A stretch of DNA of 48,827 nucleotides, from positions 1 to 48,827 of the forward strand of contig NZ_ATXL01000014.1 in the NCBI RefSeq assembly GCF_000421665.1. Reading direction: 5' to 3'. The notes below the pieces were generated by a model. The model did not search any database. It saw only the letters and a program-made list of their open reading frames with translations, and was not told the origin of the DNA. The position numbers were made by a program, and so were the translations under genes. The DNA is from Bavariicoccus seileri WCC 4188. GTDB taxonomy: Bacteria; Bacillota; Bacilli; Lactobacillales; Aerococcaceae. Below, in pieces: positions 1-8,103 of this stretch. Position 1 is the first letter of the stretch. Each line of letters begins with the position of its first letter.

Positions 1-164
1 AACGACAAGATATACAAGTGTTGGATATCCTTGTATTGATTGCTTTAAAAATATCATTTTGGGGTTGCTATAACAATCATATATATCATTTCTTATGAAA
101 AACTAAAAAAACCAAACGGTATAATGGTATACTAAATGAAAAGTTCTGATGGAGGGTGTTCTGG

Positions 165-977
165 ATGAAAATTGGATTTATCGGGGTAGGTAACATGGCT
201 AGTGCGATTATCAAAGAGTTTGTAAGGAGTGGTGTTGTCGCACCTGATGCTGTTTACTTATTCAACCGTACGCCGGCTAAAGCTGAGGCTGTTGCTCGTA
301 GTGTTGGTGGAGTGGTCGTTGAGTCGGCATCTGAGGTCATCGCGATTTCTGATGTGGTTATGTTGGGTGTTAAACCAGACGGCATTAAACAAGTGATTGA
401 AGCTAATCTGGAAGTTCTAAAAGAGAAGCGTCCTGTGATCGTTTCAATGGCAGCCGGTGTGAGTTTAGAGGCAATGGCAGGGTATTTGGAAGATGAATCA
501 CTTGAACTGCTTAGAATTATGCCTAATATCAATGTTGGGATTGGGCAGGGAGCTACTGCGGTATGTGCGACTACTGGAACCTCACAAGTTACTCTAACTG
601 CAATTGTTGATTTATTTGAAGCGGTCGGGAAAGCATGGGTATTACCTGAGGAGGACTTCACAACTTTTGCAGCATTGGCTGGGAGTTCTCCAGCATTCGT
701 TTATTTATTCATTGATAGTTTGGCACGCGCAGGGGTTAAACATGGCTTGCCTAAGAAGATGAGCACGGAAATGGCAGCTCAGGCTGTATTAGGTAGTGCT
801 AGTTTACTACTAGAAACCGGTGAAGAGCCATGGCAGTTGATTGATCAAGTTTGTTCACCAGGAGGAACGACCATCGCAGGATTGGTAGCTTTAGAAGACA
901 GGGCATTTATGGCTACAGTGATCAAGGGAATTGATGAGACCATCAACAGAGAACATGAGTTATCAGAAAAGCCGTAA
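165..977 (+). CDS. proC: Pyrroline-5-carboxylate reductase
   Basis: Catalyses the last step of proline synthesis, NAD(P)H-dependent reduction of 1-pyrroline-5-carboxylate to proline, in the cytoplasm. The N-terminus has the Rossmann motif GFIGVGNMASAI. The C-terminal half carries the family signatures AALAGSSPAFVYLFIDSLA and VCSPGGTTIAGL. The length, 270 residues, is normal. I chose ATG 165 over the in-frame GTG at 156 because GGAGG at 151-155 sits 9 bases before the ATG. A TATAAT box lies at 120-125, but I see no good -35. No proA or proB is adjacent. The family call is firm. The last few residues after the conserved helix are not informative. Confidence 0.95.
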   Translation: MKIGFIGVGNMASAIIKEFVRSGVVAPDAVYLFNRTPAKAEAVARSVGGVVVESASEVIAISDVVMLGVKPDGIKQVIEANLEVLKEKRPVIVSMAAGVSLEAMAGYLEDESLELLRIMPNINVGIGQGATAVCATTGTSQVTLTAIVDLFEAVGKAWVLPEEDFTTFAALAGSSPAFVYLFIDSLARAGVKHGLPKKMSTEMAAQAVLGSASLLLETGEEPWQLIDQVCSPGGTTIAGLVALEDRAFMATVIKGIDETINREHELSEKP

Positions 978-1082
978 CGTTACATCAAGAGTTAGGAGAA
1001 GTTTATTAAGCTGTAAAAAAAGGGGGTTAAGGTTTCCGGAATAGCATCTAAGACGGCGACTTATTTTTGGCCGAATGTTTTT

Positions 1083-1181
1083 ATGTATGTGTATATTGTC
1101 CGTGGCGTGATGTTTCGCAAATGGCGTACCATTATCGTGGCGACTTTCTTTCTAATCTTAATGATTGCTTCGCTTCTTTAA
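1083..1181 (+). other. Possible small membrane ORF or remnant after proC
   Basis: The 369-base gap between proC and the lactate dehydrogenase gene holds one suggestive reading frame. From ATG 1083 it encodes 32 residues: a basic patch (RGVMFRKWR) followed by a hydrophobic stretch and a stop at 1179-1181. The frame stays open upstream to a TAA at 1014-1016, giving plausible protein-like sequence (VSGIASKTATYFWPNVF), but no ATG, GTG or TTG lies in that part. A purine-rich run (AAAAAAAGGGGG) at 1014-1025 resembles a ribosome site. It could be a broken small membrane protein gene whose start has been lost, or chance. I recognise no family. Confidence 0.25.
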
Positions 1182-1227
1182 ACGTCTTAAGCCAAAGTCT
1201 TAAGAAAGAAGGAAAAATTAGTTATTA

Positions 1228-1256
1228 TTGGTAAGGATGAGATATCTGGGTATAAT
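1228..1256 (+). promoter_or_regulatory. Promoter of the D-lactate dehydrogenase gene
   Basis: TTGGTA (1228-1233), a 17-base spacer and TATAAT (1251-1256) make a good sigma-70 promoter reading towards the gene at 1347. Two inverted pairs surround it: AAGGATGA at 1233-1240 with TCATCCTT at 1272-1279, and AGGAT-TTTC-ATCCT at 1265-1278. A further small palindrome, GTAAC-T-GTTAC, lies at 1300-1310. These are candidate operator or leader structures. No regulator is assigned. Confidence 0.6.
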
Positions 1257-1346
1257 AAACATGTAGGATTTTCATCCTTTTTACACAAACATGTGAGGAG
1301 TAACTGTTACACAATTAGATATTCGTGGAAGGGAAGTTGATTAGTT

Positions 1347-2342
1347 GTGGTTAAAATCAAAATGTTCAACGCACGTGACGAAGAAAAATCTATTGCACAA
1401 AAATGGGCAACAGCTCATGATGTCGATTTAGAGATTACATCAGACGGCTTAGACGCCACTAATGTGGACTCAGTTAAGGATTTCGATGGGATTACATTGA
1501 CTGCTTTGTCTCCAGTTGAACCTGTTGTCTATGAAAAATTAAACGAATATGGGATCAAGCAATTGGCACAACGAAGTGCGGGGTTTGATGCCTATGATCT
1601 TGACTTAGTAACAAAGAATGATTTGATCCTCTCTAATGTAGCTGTTTATTCACCAGAATCAATTGCTGAATTCACCGTTACAATTGGACTGGCTTTATTA
1701 AGGCATACTCGAGATGTTGAAGAACGTGTGAACAAGGGAAATTACAGTTGGACACCAAACATCAGAGGTAGAGTTTTAGGCGAAATGAAAGTTGCTGTCA
1801 TCGGGACTGGCCATATTGGACGTTTATCAGCTCGCTTATTCCACGCTTTTGGTTGTGAGGTCGTTGGCTATGATATCTATCAAAATGATGGTATCAAAGA
1901 TATCTTGACCTACAAAGACAGTATCAAGGAAGCTGTTGCAGATGCTGATATTGTGACATTACACGTCCCATTGATGAAAGAAAACCATCACGTGATCGAT
2001 GCAGACTGTTTAGCTCACTTCAAAAAAGGGGCTTATTTGTTGAATATGGCAAGAGGTGGACTTGTTGATACAGAAGCTCTATTGGCGGCATTGGATAATG
2101 GGGCACTTGCTGGTGCAGGTCTTGATACCTATGAATTTGAAGATGCATTTGTGCCTAAAAATCTTGAAGGACAACCCGTTGAAGACGACTTGTTCAAGAG
2201 AGTTTTAGATAATCCGAAAGTGATCTACACACCTCACGTTGCCTTCTACACAGATGAAGCCATTAAAAACATGGTTGAGGGTGGCTTGAATGCTGCTTTA
2301 GAAGTCGTAACTACGGGGACGACTAAATTCAGGGTGAACTAA
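1347..2342 (+). CDS. ldhD: D-lactate dehydrogenase (D-2-hydroxyacid dehydrogenase family)
   Basis: Predicted to reduce pyruvate to D-lactate with NADH, a fermentative redox outlet. It belongs to the D-specific 2-hydroxyacid dehydrogenases (331 residues; D-LDH enzymes are about 330). The NAD motif GTGHIG is at residues 153-158. The catalytic triad Arg236 (NMARGGLVD), Glu265 and His297 (TPHVAF) falls at nearly the same positions as in Lactobacillus D-LDH. The YSPESIAEF segment is also typical. The start is GTG 1347, with a GGAAGGGAAG ribosome site about 10 bases upstream. It has its own promoter and is convergent with the Crp/Fnr gene. A branched 2-hydroxyacid substrate (D-hydroxyisocaproate) cannot be excluded from sequence alone. 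Confidence 0.88.
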   Translation: MVKIKMFNARDEEKSIAQKWATAHDVDLEITSDGLDATNVDSVKDFDGITLTALSPVEPVVYEKLNEYGIKQLAQRSAGFDAYDLDLVTKNDLILSNVAVYSPESIAEFTVTIGLALLRHTRDVEERVNKGNYSWTPNIRGRVLGEMKVAVIGTGHIGRLSARLFHAFGCEVVGYDIYQNDGIKDILTYKDSIKEAVADADIVTLHVPLMKENHHVIDADCLAHFKKGAYLLNMARGGLVDTEALLAALDNGALAGAGLDTYEFEDAFVPKNLEGQPVEDDLFKRVLDNPKVIYTPHVAFYTDEAIKNMVEGGLNAALEVVTTGTTKFRVN

Positions 2343-2382
2343 GTAAAAATAACTTAACCATAGGTTTGGTTTAAACAATCTA

Positions 2383-3039
2383 TTACGTGATAATGTGATC
2401 TTTTAAATGGTCCATATCAATGATGAGTATTTTATGGTCTTTGACTGTTAAAATACTCATCTTTTTTAATTGTTGGAGTATCCTGTTGACGCTACTAGCA
2501 GAGGATATGCCACAAAACTTGGCGATTTCTTCATTTGTGATTGGAAAATTAATTAGGATACCATCGGGCGTTTGTAGACCAAACAGGTCACACAACTCAA
2601 ATAGTTGCGTGCAGACCGCACCTAGTTTACCGTTCATTAGCATTTGTTGCATTTTTTTCATGACACGTAATAAACGATAACGGTAGAAGTCTTTGACGTA
2701 GTGTTGCAACTCAGGGTCTTCATTGACATCTCTCCAAAATTTGACACGGTTGATGCGATAAAACTCCGCAGACTCAGATTCAATCCGGATATTATAGGGA
2801 GAGTCGATGAATTGCGAGTATTCATCTCTTAAAACTGAGACGATTTCCAAATCCTTAATATATCGGAGATTAAACTCGCGGCCATCGTTAGAGATCACAC
2901 TAGCTTTCACGATTCCTGACTTGAGAATATGAGAATTGCTATCTTCAAATCCTTCAAAAGTGAGGTATTTACGGTAACCTTTACGAATGACAGGAAAATT
3001 GTTTCGATCGACATACTGTTGAAGTGCTCGATTGTCCAT
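2383..3039 (-). CDS. Crp/Fnr-family transcriptional regulator
   Basis: Cytoplasmic DNA-binding regulator of 218 residues. The N-terminal two thirds resemble a cyclic-nucleotide-binding-like beta roll. The C-terminal part is a Crp-type winged helix: PITNEEIAKFCGISSASSVNRI, followed by LKKMSILTVKD and an HKILIIDMDHL strand. I see no N-terminal cysteine cluster of the Fnr type, so an iron-sulfur sensor is unlikely. I placed the start at 3039 because GGAGG lies 6 bases before that ATG; an upstream in-frame extension to 3084 lacks a ribosome site. It resembles the PrfA/Srv-like branch of Firmicute Crp proteins. Its effector and targets are unknown. Neighbours suggest fermentation or transport genes, but this is only inference. 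Confidence 0.85.
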   Translation of the reverse strand: MDNRALQQYVDRNNFPVIRKGYRKYLTFEGFEDSNSHILKSGIVKASVISNDGREFNLRYIKDLEIVSVLRDEYSQFIDSPYNIRIESESAEFYRINRVKFWRDVNEDPELQHYVKDFYRYRLLRVMKKMQQMLMNGKLGAVCTQLFELCDLFGLQTPDGILINFPITNEEIAKFCGISSASSVNRILQQLKKMSILTVKDHKILIIDMDHLKDHIIT

Positions 3040-3289
3040 AAGTGCCTCCTTCGCTAGCTGGCTTTTGGTTAATAGATAGGTCAATCATACACTAAAACAC
3101 CATAAACGTGTATAACAAATGTATAAAACAAATAACAGTGACGAATTACAATAACAAAATAGATTTTTGAAATGAAAAATAAAGGATATACTCACGTTCG
3201 TAAGAAAATAAAAACCGTAAAAAGATCATTGTTTACAGGATTGTTTTCACTACCAATTATTGAACTAGATTGACAGTTTTTTCATGTAG

Positions 3290-3362
3290 CACTTATCAAA
3301 TAGTAGGCACTCATCACATAGTGGACACTTATCATACTAGTAGGCACTCATCACATTACAAT
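3290..3362 (+). repeat. Tandem array of four ~18-bp units upstream of the MFS gene
   Basis: Four imperfect units of 18-19 bases begin at 3290, 3308, 3326 and 3345. They alternate between two forms, CACTTATCAaatAGTAGG and CACTCATCACATAGTgGA, so a 37-base double unit is repeated almost exactly: 3301-3319 is identical to 3338-3356. The array ends about 30 bases before the MFS start and probably lies in its leader. The rest of the 353-base gap from 3040 is AT-rich and holds a weak promoter-like pair (TTTACA 3232-3237, AATTAT 3255-3260). Confidence 0.85.
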
Positions 3363-3392
3363 AGAGAAGAAAGATGGCGAAAGAGGAAACAT

Positions 3393-4604
3393 ATGGAAGA
3401 GAAATTATTCAATAAACATTTTATAGGGATTACAGTGATAAACTTTGTGGTTTATCTCGTTTATTATTTATTGATGGTCATCATGGCTGTCATTGCTCAG
3501 GACAATCTGCATGCTAGTTTAAGCCAAGCTGGATTTGCCTCAGGCATTTATATTATTGGGACATTATTAGCACGGCTTTTTATGGGAAAACAGTTAGAAC
3601 TATTGGGACGTAAAATGGTTCTAAGAGCTGGAGCAATTTTTTATCTTGTGACTACGATTGCTTATCTGTTTACCCCAACGATTGGTGTCTTATATCTTGT
3701 TCGTTTTCTGAATGGCTTTGGCTATGGGACAGTTTCGACTGCTACTAATGCAATTGTTACGGCCTATATTCCAAAATCAAAACATGGTGAGGGAATCAAT
3801 TATTATGGGTTGAGCACGAGTTTAGCGGCTGCCATCGGGCCTTTCATTGGAATGATTTTATTGAATTTAACGGATTTCCATTTTATCATTTGGTTCTCCA
3901 TTGTGTTAATAGCATTAGTTACCGTTGCTTGTTTTGTTTTCCCAGTCAGAAATATTCAACTTTCAGAGGACCTGAAGAAAGTTTTAAATTCTTGGAGTAT
4001 TCATAGTTTTATTGAAAAGAAAGCTTTGTTCGTAACCTTTATTGCCTTTTTGATGGGACTATCGTATTCGAGTGTCTTGTCTTTCTTGTCTTCTTTTACC
4101 AAAGCTATTAACTTAGTAGATGCTGGATCATTTTTCTTTGTGGTTTATGCCTTAGCTATCACCTTTACGAGACCTTTGACAGGTCGTATCTTTGATGAAA
4201 AAGGTGAAAAGTTCGTCATGTACCCGAGCTATCTGTTCTTATCCATTGGGTTGTTATTGTTGAGTGCAACCACTAACAGCACGATGTTACTCATATCAGG
4301 GGCATTAGTTGGTTTGGGATATGGGACATTCATGTCAAACGGGCAAGCCGTATGCCTTAAATTAGTGAATAATCACCGCATTGGGGTAGCCCTATCGACT
4401 TACTTCATTGGGTTAGACTTAGGACTGGGTGTGGGTCCCTATGCGATGGGAATACTACGATCTATGACATCATTTAGAGGAGTTTACATCTTCGCTGCAA
4501 TTATTCCACTAGTGTGTGCAATTCTTTATCTTGTGAATAATCATCGGATTAAACATCTTAAACTAGATGCTGTGACAGTAGAAACATCAGAAATTGTGGA
4601 ATAG
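3393..4604 (+). CDS. Major facilitator superfamily transporter
   Basis: Integral membrane transporter of 403 residues with about 12 hydrophobic segments in two six-helix halves. The MFS loop 2-3 signature is visible as GKQLELLGRKMVLRAG, and a second-half counterpart as GRIFDEKGEKFVMYPS. Motif C-like glycines occur in SLAAAIGPFIGM. This fits a drug or sugar efflux-type permease, but the substrate cannot be read from sequence. I chose ATG 3393, which starts MEEKLFNKHF directly before the first helix. An upstream in-frame start at 3270 would add a repetitive, non-conserved extension translated from the tandem array. The gene is monocistronic, ending at a terminator at 4708-4750. Confidence 0.85.
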   Translation: MEEKLFNKHFIGITVINFVVYLVYYLLMVIMAVIAQDNLHASLSQAGFASGIYIIGTLLARLFMGKQLELLGRKMVLRAGAIFYLVTTIAYLFTPTIGVLYLVRFLNGFGYGTVSTATNAIVTAYIPKSKHGEGINYYGLSTSLAAAIGPFIGMILLNLTDFHFIIWFSIVLIALVTVACFVFPVRNIQLSEDLKKVLNSWSIHSFIEKKALFVTFIAFLMGLSYSSVLSFLSSFTKAINLVDAGSFFFVVYALAITFTRPLTGRIFDEKGEKFVMYPSYLFLSIGLLLLSATTNSTMLLISGALVGLGYGTFMSNGQAVCLKLVNNHRIGVALSTYFIGLDLGLGVGPYAMGILRSMTSFRGVYIFAAIIPLVCAILYLVNNHRIKHLKLDAVTVETSEIVE

Positions 4605-4707
4605 TTTTTAAATGATTTTTTCAGTACTATCTTATTTTTAGTACTATTTGATTTTCAGTTCTATATTATTTGTAGGACACTGTTTTAAAAGTGTAATTTT
4701 CAAAAGA

Positions 4708-4750
4708 ACAGAGCGTGTGACGATAAAAAGTCAGCATACGCTCTGTTTTT
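4708..4750 (+). terminator. Rho-independent terminator after the MFS gene
   Basis: ACAGAGCGT at 4708-4716 pairs with ACGCTCTGT ending at 4746, followed by a run of T. The stem continues with a short imperfect extension around a loop of roughly 15 bases. Confidence 0.85.
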
Positions 4751-4777
4751 TATTATGATTAATAAGTGTTGTAGATT

Positions 4778-4795
4778 GTTTGCTCCTTAGCAAAC
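4778..4795 (+). promoter_or_regulatory. Perfect 7-bp hairpin in the leader of the acetolactate-synthase-like gene
   Basis: GTTTGCT-CCTT-AGCAAAC is a perfect inverted repeat about 120 bases before the start at 4919. It is followed 10 bases on by a T-run (TAAGCTTTTTTT), so it might be a weak attenuator or an operator. No family is recognised. Between 4796 and 4918 I see only AT-rich sequence and the ribosome site AGGAGG at 4906-4911. Confidence 0.35.
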
Positions 4796-4918
4796 GGTTC
4801 TAAGCTTTTTTTGTCAGCTTTTAGGGGGTGATGATTGCTTATTATGATAAGAGGTGTAAATTAGGTATGTAATTAGTAGATATGTAATGAATAGGTATAT
4901 TTTTTAGGAGGTAGTTGT

Positions 4919-6571
4919 GTGGTTTCTGTTGCAGAAAATATTGTTAAAACACTTGAAGAACGTGGTATTAAGTATGTATTTGGTATTCCAGGTGAGGAGA
5001 ATATTCGCTTAGTCGATGCCATCCATAATTCCGACAAAATTAGATTCATTTTGGTTCGTCATGAACAAGGAGCTTCGTTTATGGCAGAGGTATATGGACG
5101 GTTGACTGGTTTGCCTGGTGTGGCTACGGCTACATTAGGGCCTGGGGCTATCAATTTATTACTTGGTGTTGCTGATGCCTTCACGACGTCAACTCCAATG
5201 ATCGCGATAACAGCTCAAGGTGGTCTGAATCGGATTTATAAAGAATCTCACCAAGTGATCGATTTGGAGGCCATGTTTAGACCCATCACTAAATGGGCTG
5301 GGACACTGTATACTGCAAAAGCTAGTGGGGAAGTGCTGATGAAGGCCTATAACAATGCTGTATCTGGGCGACCTGGACCGACTTATTTAGCAATTCCTCA
5401 AGATGTTGAAGAGGAGGAAGTAGACACAGTAACAGCACCTCTGCCTATTCCTAAGGAAAAGAGTTTTCCAGATCAATCGTTGATTGCAAAAGCAACTGAT
5501 ATCATTGCTCATGCAAAGCATCCTATTTTGTTAGCTGGAACTGGTGTCGTCAGAGAACACGCAGTTTCAGAATTGAGAACACTGGTCAAAGAAACGCATA
5601 TTCCTGTAGCGACAACTTTTATGGGTAAAGGAGCCGTTAGTGATGAGGATCCCTATGCATTAGGTGTGGTAGGGTTCATGGTCAAGGATTACGAAAATTT
5701 TGCTTTTGATGAAGCAGATGTTTTAATTTCAGTCGGTTACTCATTTTCTGAGTTTGACCCTAAAAAGATCAATCCAAATAGCGATAAAACAATCATACAT
5801 CTCAACAGCTTCGGTCCGGAAACCGATAGTCATTTTCCAATCACTGTTAACATCATCTCTACACTCAATGAAAGCATCAAAGCTATTCGGAAGTCATTAG
5901 TAGCACGTCATTTTGAATCACCTTTTTATGCAGAAAATATCAGAAAGACATTAGCAAAAGAGCGTGCGATTGGCGCAAGTGACACGGCGTATCCATTTAA
6001 ACCTCAAACCTTAGTATATGTGACACGAGTAGTGATGCCAGATAAAGGTATCGTTTTAGTTGATACAGGTGCCTTGAAGATGTGGATGGCACGATTATAT
6101 CCGACTTATGAACCCAATACCTGTTTGATTGATAATGGCTTATCCACCATGTCTTGGACCTTACCAGGTGCAATCGGGGCAAAATTAGCTGTTCCTGATC
6201 AACCTGTATTAGCTGTAATGGGGGACGGTAGTTTTATGATGAATTCTCAAGAAATCGAAACGGCTGTTCGTGAGAAAATCCCTATGACAATTTTGATCTG
6301 GACGGATAAAGCTTATGGATTAATCAAGTGGAAAATGGATTTAGAACTTGGACATCATTCTGAGGTTGATTTCTCCAACCCAGATTTTGTAAAGTATGCC
6401 AAATCATTTGGTGCTGTGGGTCACTTGGCAACTAGCCGCGAGGATTTGAAAGAAAGCTTGGAAAAAGCGTTGTCAGATGAAGAACACGTCAATGTCATCA
6501 TTGCTCCTGTGGACTATGAAGAGAACAATAAACTATTACAAAAATTAGGAGACTTGACCATTTCAATTTAA
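4919..6571 (+). CDS. Acetolactate-synthase-like thiamine diphosphate enzyme
   Basis: Large-subunit-type thiamine diphosphate enzyme of 550 residues, predicted to condense two pyruvates to 2-acetolactate. It has the three domains of the family. The N-terminal catalytic glutamate is in RHEQGASFMAEVYGRLTG, with the nearby TLGPGAINLL loop. The middle domain carries GTGVVREHAV. The C-terminal cofactor motif starts GDGSFMMNSQEI and ends WTDKAYGLI. In most relatives the last part reads ND or NN before xYG; here it is TD. No small subunit (ilvN) and no acetolactate decarboxylase (alsD) is adjacent, which favours a catabolic role in diacetyl/acetoin or pyruvate overflow. The start is GTG 4919, 7 bases after AGGAGG. 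A different 2-oxoacid partner is possible. Confidence 0.75.
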   Translation: MVSVAENIVKTLEERGIKYVFGIPGEENIRLVDAIHNSDKIRFILVRHEQGASFMAEVYGRLTGLPGVATATLGPGAINLLLGVADAFTTSTPMIAITAQGGLNRIYKESHQVIDLEAMFRPITKWAGTLYTAKASGEVLMKAYNNAVSGRPGPTYLAIPQDVEEEEVDTVTAPLPIPKEKSFPDQSLIAKATDIIAHAKHPILLAGTGVVREHAVSELRTLVKETHIPVATTFMGKGAVSDEDPYALGVVGFMVKDYENFAFDEADVLISVGYSFSEFDPKKINPNSDKTIIHLNSFGPETDSHFPITVNIISTLNESIKAIRKSLVARHFESPFYAENIRKTLAKERAIGASDTAYPFKPQTLVYVTRVVMPDKGIVLVDTGALKMWMARLYPTYEPNTCLIDNGLSTMSWTLPGAIGAKLAVPDQPVLAVMGDGSFMMNSQEIETAVREKIPMTILIWTDKAYGLIKWKMDLELGHHSEVDFSNPDFVKYAKSFGAVGHLATSREDLKESLEKALSDEEHVNVIIAPVDYEENNKLLQKLGDLTISI

Positions 6572-6664
6572 AATTGTTTTTTAGTTAATTTGGTTTGCTA
6601 ATGTAGTGAGTTAATAAAAAAAGTTCACGTAACAAGCTAATCAAGCTAGAGACCACTAATGACT

Positions 6665-6713
6665 AAAAGAGCCTTTGAATATCATGAAATCAATGATATC
6701 CAAAGGCTCTTTT
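6665..6713. terminator. Bidirectional terminator between the als-like gene and birA
   Basis: AAAAGAGCCTTTG at 6665-6677 pairs with CAAAGGCTCTTTT ending at 6713, with an inner ATATCAT/ATGATAT stem. The A-run on one side and T-run on the other let it serve the plus-strand gene at 4919-6571 and the minus-strand gene ending at 6804. Confidence 0.9.
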
Positions 6714-6803
6714 AACCAATTTGCTAATACCAATAAATACTTGAGGAGATAATGGAATGTTGAAAAGTACTGCCCTTCAAAAAGTATTATCTCTTAAAAA
6801 GTA

Positions 6804-7799
6804 TTACCCTTTAAATTGAAGGCTAGAAAAATGAACCTCGCCCCCAACTAAAGTGTGTTGGGTATTATCGTCATCTCTTATCAACAGATTGCCACTTTGA
6901 TTGATACCTTCAATTGTGCCATTGTACTGCTGACCATTTAAAGTATAGTCCACTTTTTTACCAATACCTAGTAGGTGACCGGCATAAATGGGGAGATAGT
7001 CATAGTCAAAGAGTGCCTTATGGTACTGGCCAAAGTAAGTCAGGAAAAGATTCATAAAGCTGTTTTGATTAAAATCATCTGGCATTGTAGTCCCAAAAAG
7101 AGTGCCCGCAATGTCAGTGACAGAGGTGTCATCTGTTTGAAATTCGCCTGCCAAATTAAGTCCTACGCCAATAACAAGCGAAGTGAGTTGTTTAGTTTCT
7201 AAATCCGTCGTTGCCTCACACAAAATACCGCCGATTTTTCTGCCATCATAAAAGAGATCATTGACCCATTTAACGGCCAAAGTTTTCCCAGACAAGTCCT
7301 CTAAGGCCTGTAAAACTGCTGTAGCTGTAATGATTGTATAAAGAGTGACATCGTTAGGTAAGATATTCTCAGGACTGATAACTAATGAGAAGTAGAGGCC
7401 ATCACTCAGATGAGAATAAAAAGATCGTCCTTGACGCCCGCGACCTTTTGTTTGTTTTTTAGTAATGAATAGTGCTGAGTGTCCAGGGTGATTAATTGCA
7501 AATTGCTTTGCTAAATCGTTTGTAGACGTCGTCTCCTCACTGACATTGATGGTCAAATCTGGCCACAAAGAAGTAATGCCATAGCATATTTGAACAGCAT
7601 CTAAGAGAGATGAACGTCGGTCCAGTTGATAGCCCTTATTAGAATGGCTGATAATGCCATAGCCTTCCTCTCGCAGTTGGTTAAATCCCTTCCAGACAGC
7701 ATTCCGAGAAACACCGAGATGGTCAGCTAGAGACTGACCAGAGACGACTGTATCAGGATGGTCCAAGAGATAGGTTAAGATGTTATCACGAATGGTCAT
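6804..7799 (-). CDS. birA: Bifunctional biotin-protein ligase / biotin repressor BirA
   Basis: Attaches biotin to acetyl-CoA carboxylase carrier protein through biotinyl-AMP, and also represses biotin genes. An N-terminal winged helix (LADHLGVSRNAVWKGFNQLREEGYGI, residues 24-49) binds DNA. The ligase domain has the biotinyl-AMP loop GRGRQGR at residues 119-125 and the KWVNDLFYDGRKIGGIL segment. A C-terminal SH3-like domain follows. The 331-residue length is that of two-function BirA proteins. It is divergent from bioY, and a BirA-type operator lies in the gap (7952-7983), which supports the repressor role. Transcription ends at the shared terminator at 6665-6713. Confidence 0.95.
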   Translation of the reverse strand: MTIRDNILTYLLDHPDTVVSGQSLADHLGVSRNAVWKGFNQLREEGYGIISHSNKGYQLDRRSSLLDAVQICYGITSLWPDLTINVSEETTSTNDLAKQFAINHPGHSALFITKKQTKGRGRQGRSFYSHLSDGLYFSLVISPENILPNDVTLYTIITATAVLQALEDLSGKTLAVKWVNDLFYDGRKIGGILCEATTDLETKQLTSLVIGVGLNLAGEFQTDDTSVTDIAGTLFGTTMPDDFNQNSFMNLFLTYFGQYHKALFDYDYLPIYAGHLLGIGKKVDYTLNGQQYNGTIEGINQSGNLLIRDDDNTQHTLVGGEVHFSSLQFKG

Positions 7800-7951
7800 G
7801 GTTGAGTCCTCACTTTTTATGACGCTGGATTTGCTGTCTAGATGTTCCTGTTGTATAGACGTATCAGCTGTATAGCTTGCCTATATGTTAGAATACGTCA
7901 ATAACTTGTTATTTCAACCTCTATCATAGCTTAAAATGATTGGCAAAACAA

Positions 7952-7983
7952 TTGTCAACCAAAAAACTATTTACGGTTGACGT
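7952..7983 (+). promoter_or_regulatory. BirA operator upstream of bioY
   Basis: TTGTCAACC (7952-7960), 14 bases, then GGTTGACGT (7975-7983). The right arm matches the inverse of the left arm at 7 of 9 positions. Spaced TTGTnAACC/GGTTnACAA arms are the known Firmicute BirA site. The right arm also contains a TTGACG that could act as a -35 element, so binding would block bioY transcription. Confidence 0.8.
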
Positions 7984-8019
7984 ACAGTGTGCTAACATGT
8001 GTTACATCACAAGATAATA

Positions 8020-8078
8020 AAGCATCACAAGGATTACAAAGCATTACAAAGCACTACAAAGCGTTATTAAGTACTAAA
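8020..8078 (+). repeat. Degenerate 10-bp tandem array in the bioY leader
   Basis: About six units of 9-10 bases: AAGCATCACA, AGGATTACA, AAGCATTACA, AAGCACTACA, AAGCGTTATT, AAGTACTAAA. They fill the leader between the BirA operator and the bioY ribosome site. The third and fourth units differ at one position. The array does not encode a conserved peptide. Confidence 0.75.
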
Positions 8079-8103
8079 AAAAAGATTAGATTAGGTGACT
8101 GTT

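Noticed and set aside
1-155. Partial gene entering from the left edge
   Set aside because: The longest edge-open frame runs for about 31 codons and resembles no family I know; support is too weak.
3270-3392. N-terminal extension of the MFS transporter from an upstream start
   Set aside because: The added residues come from the tandem repeats, are rich in His, Thr and Ser, and precede the real ribosome site.
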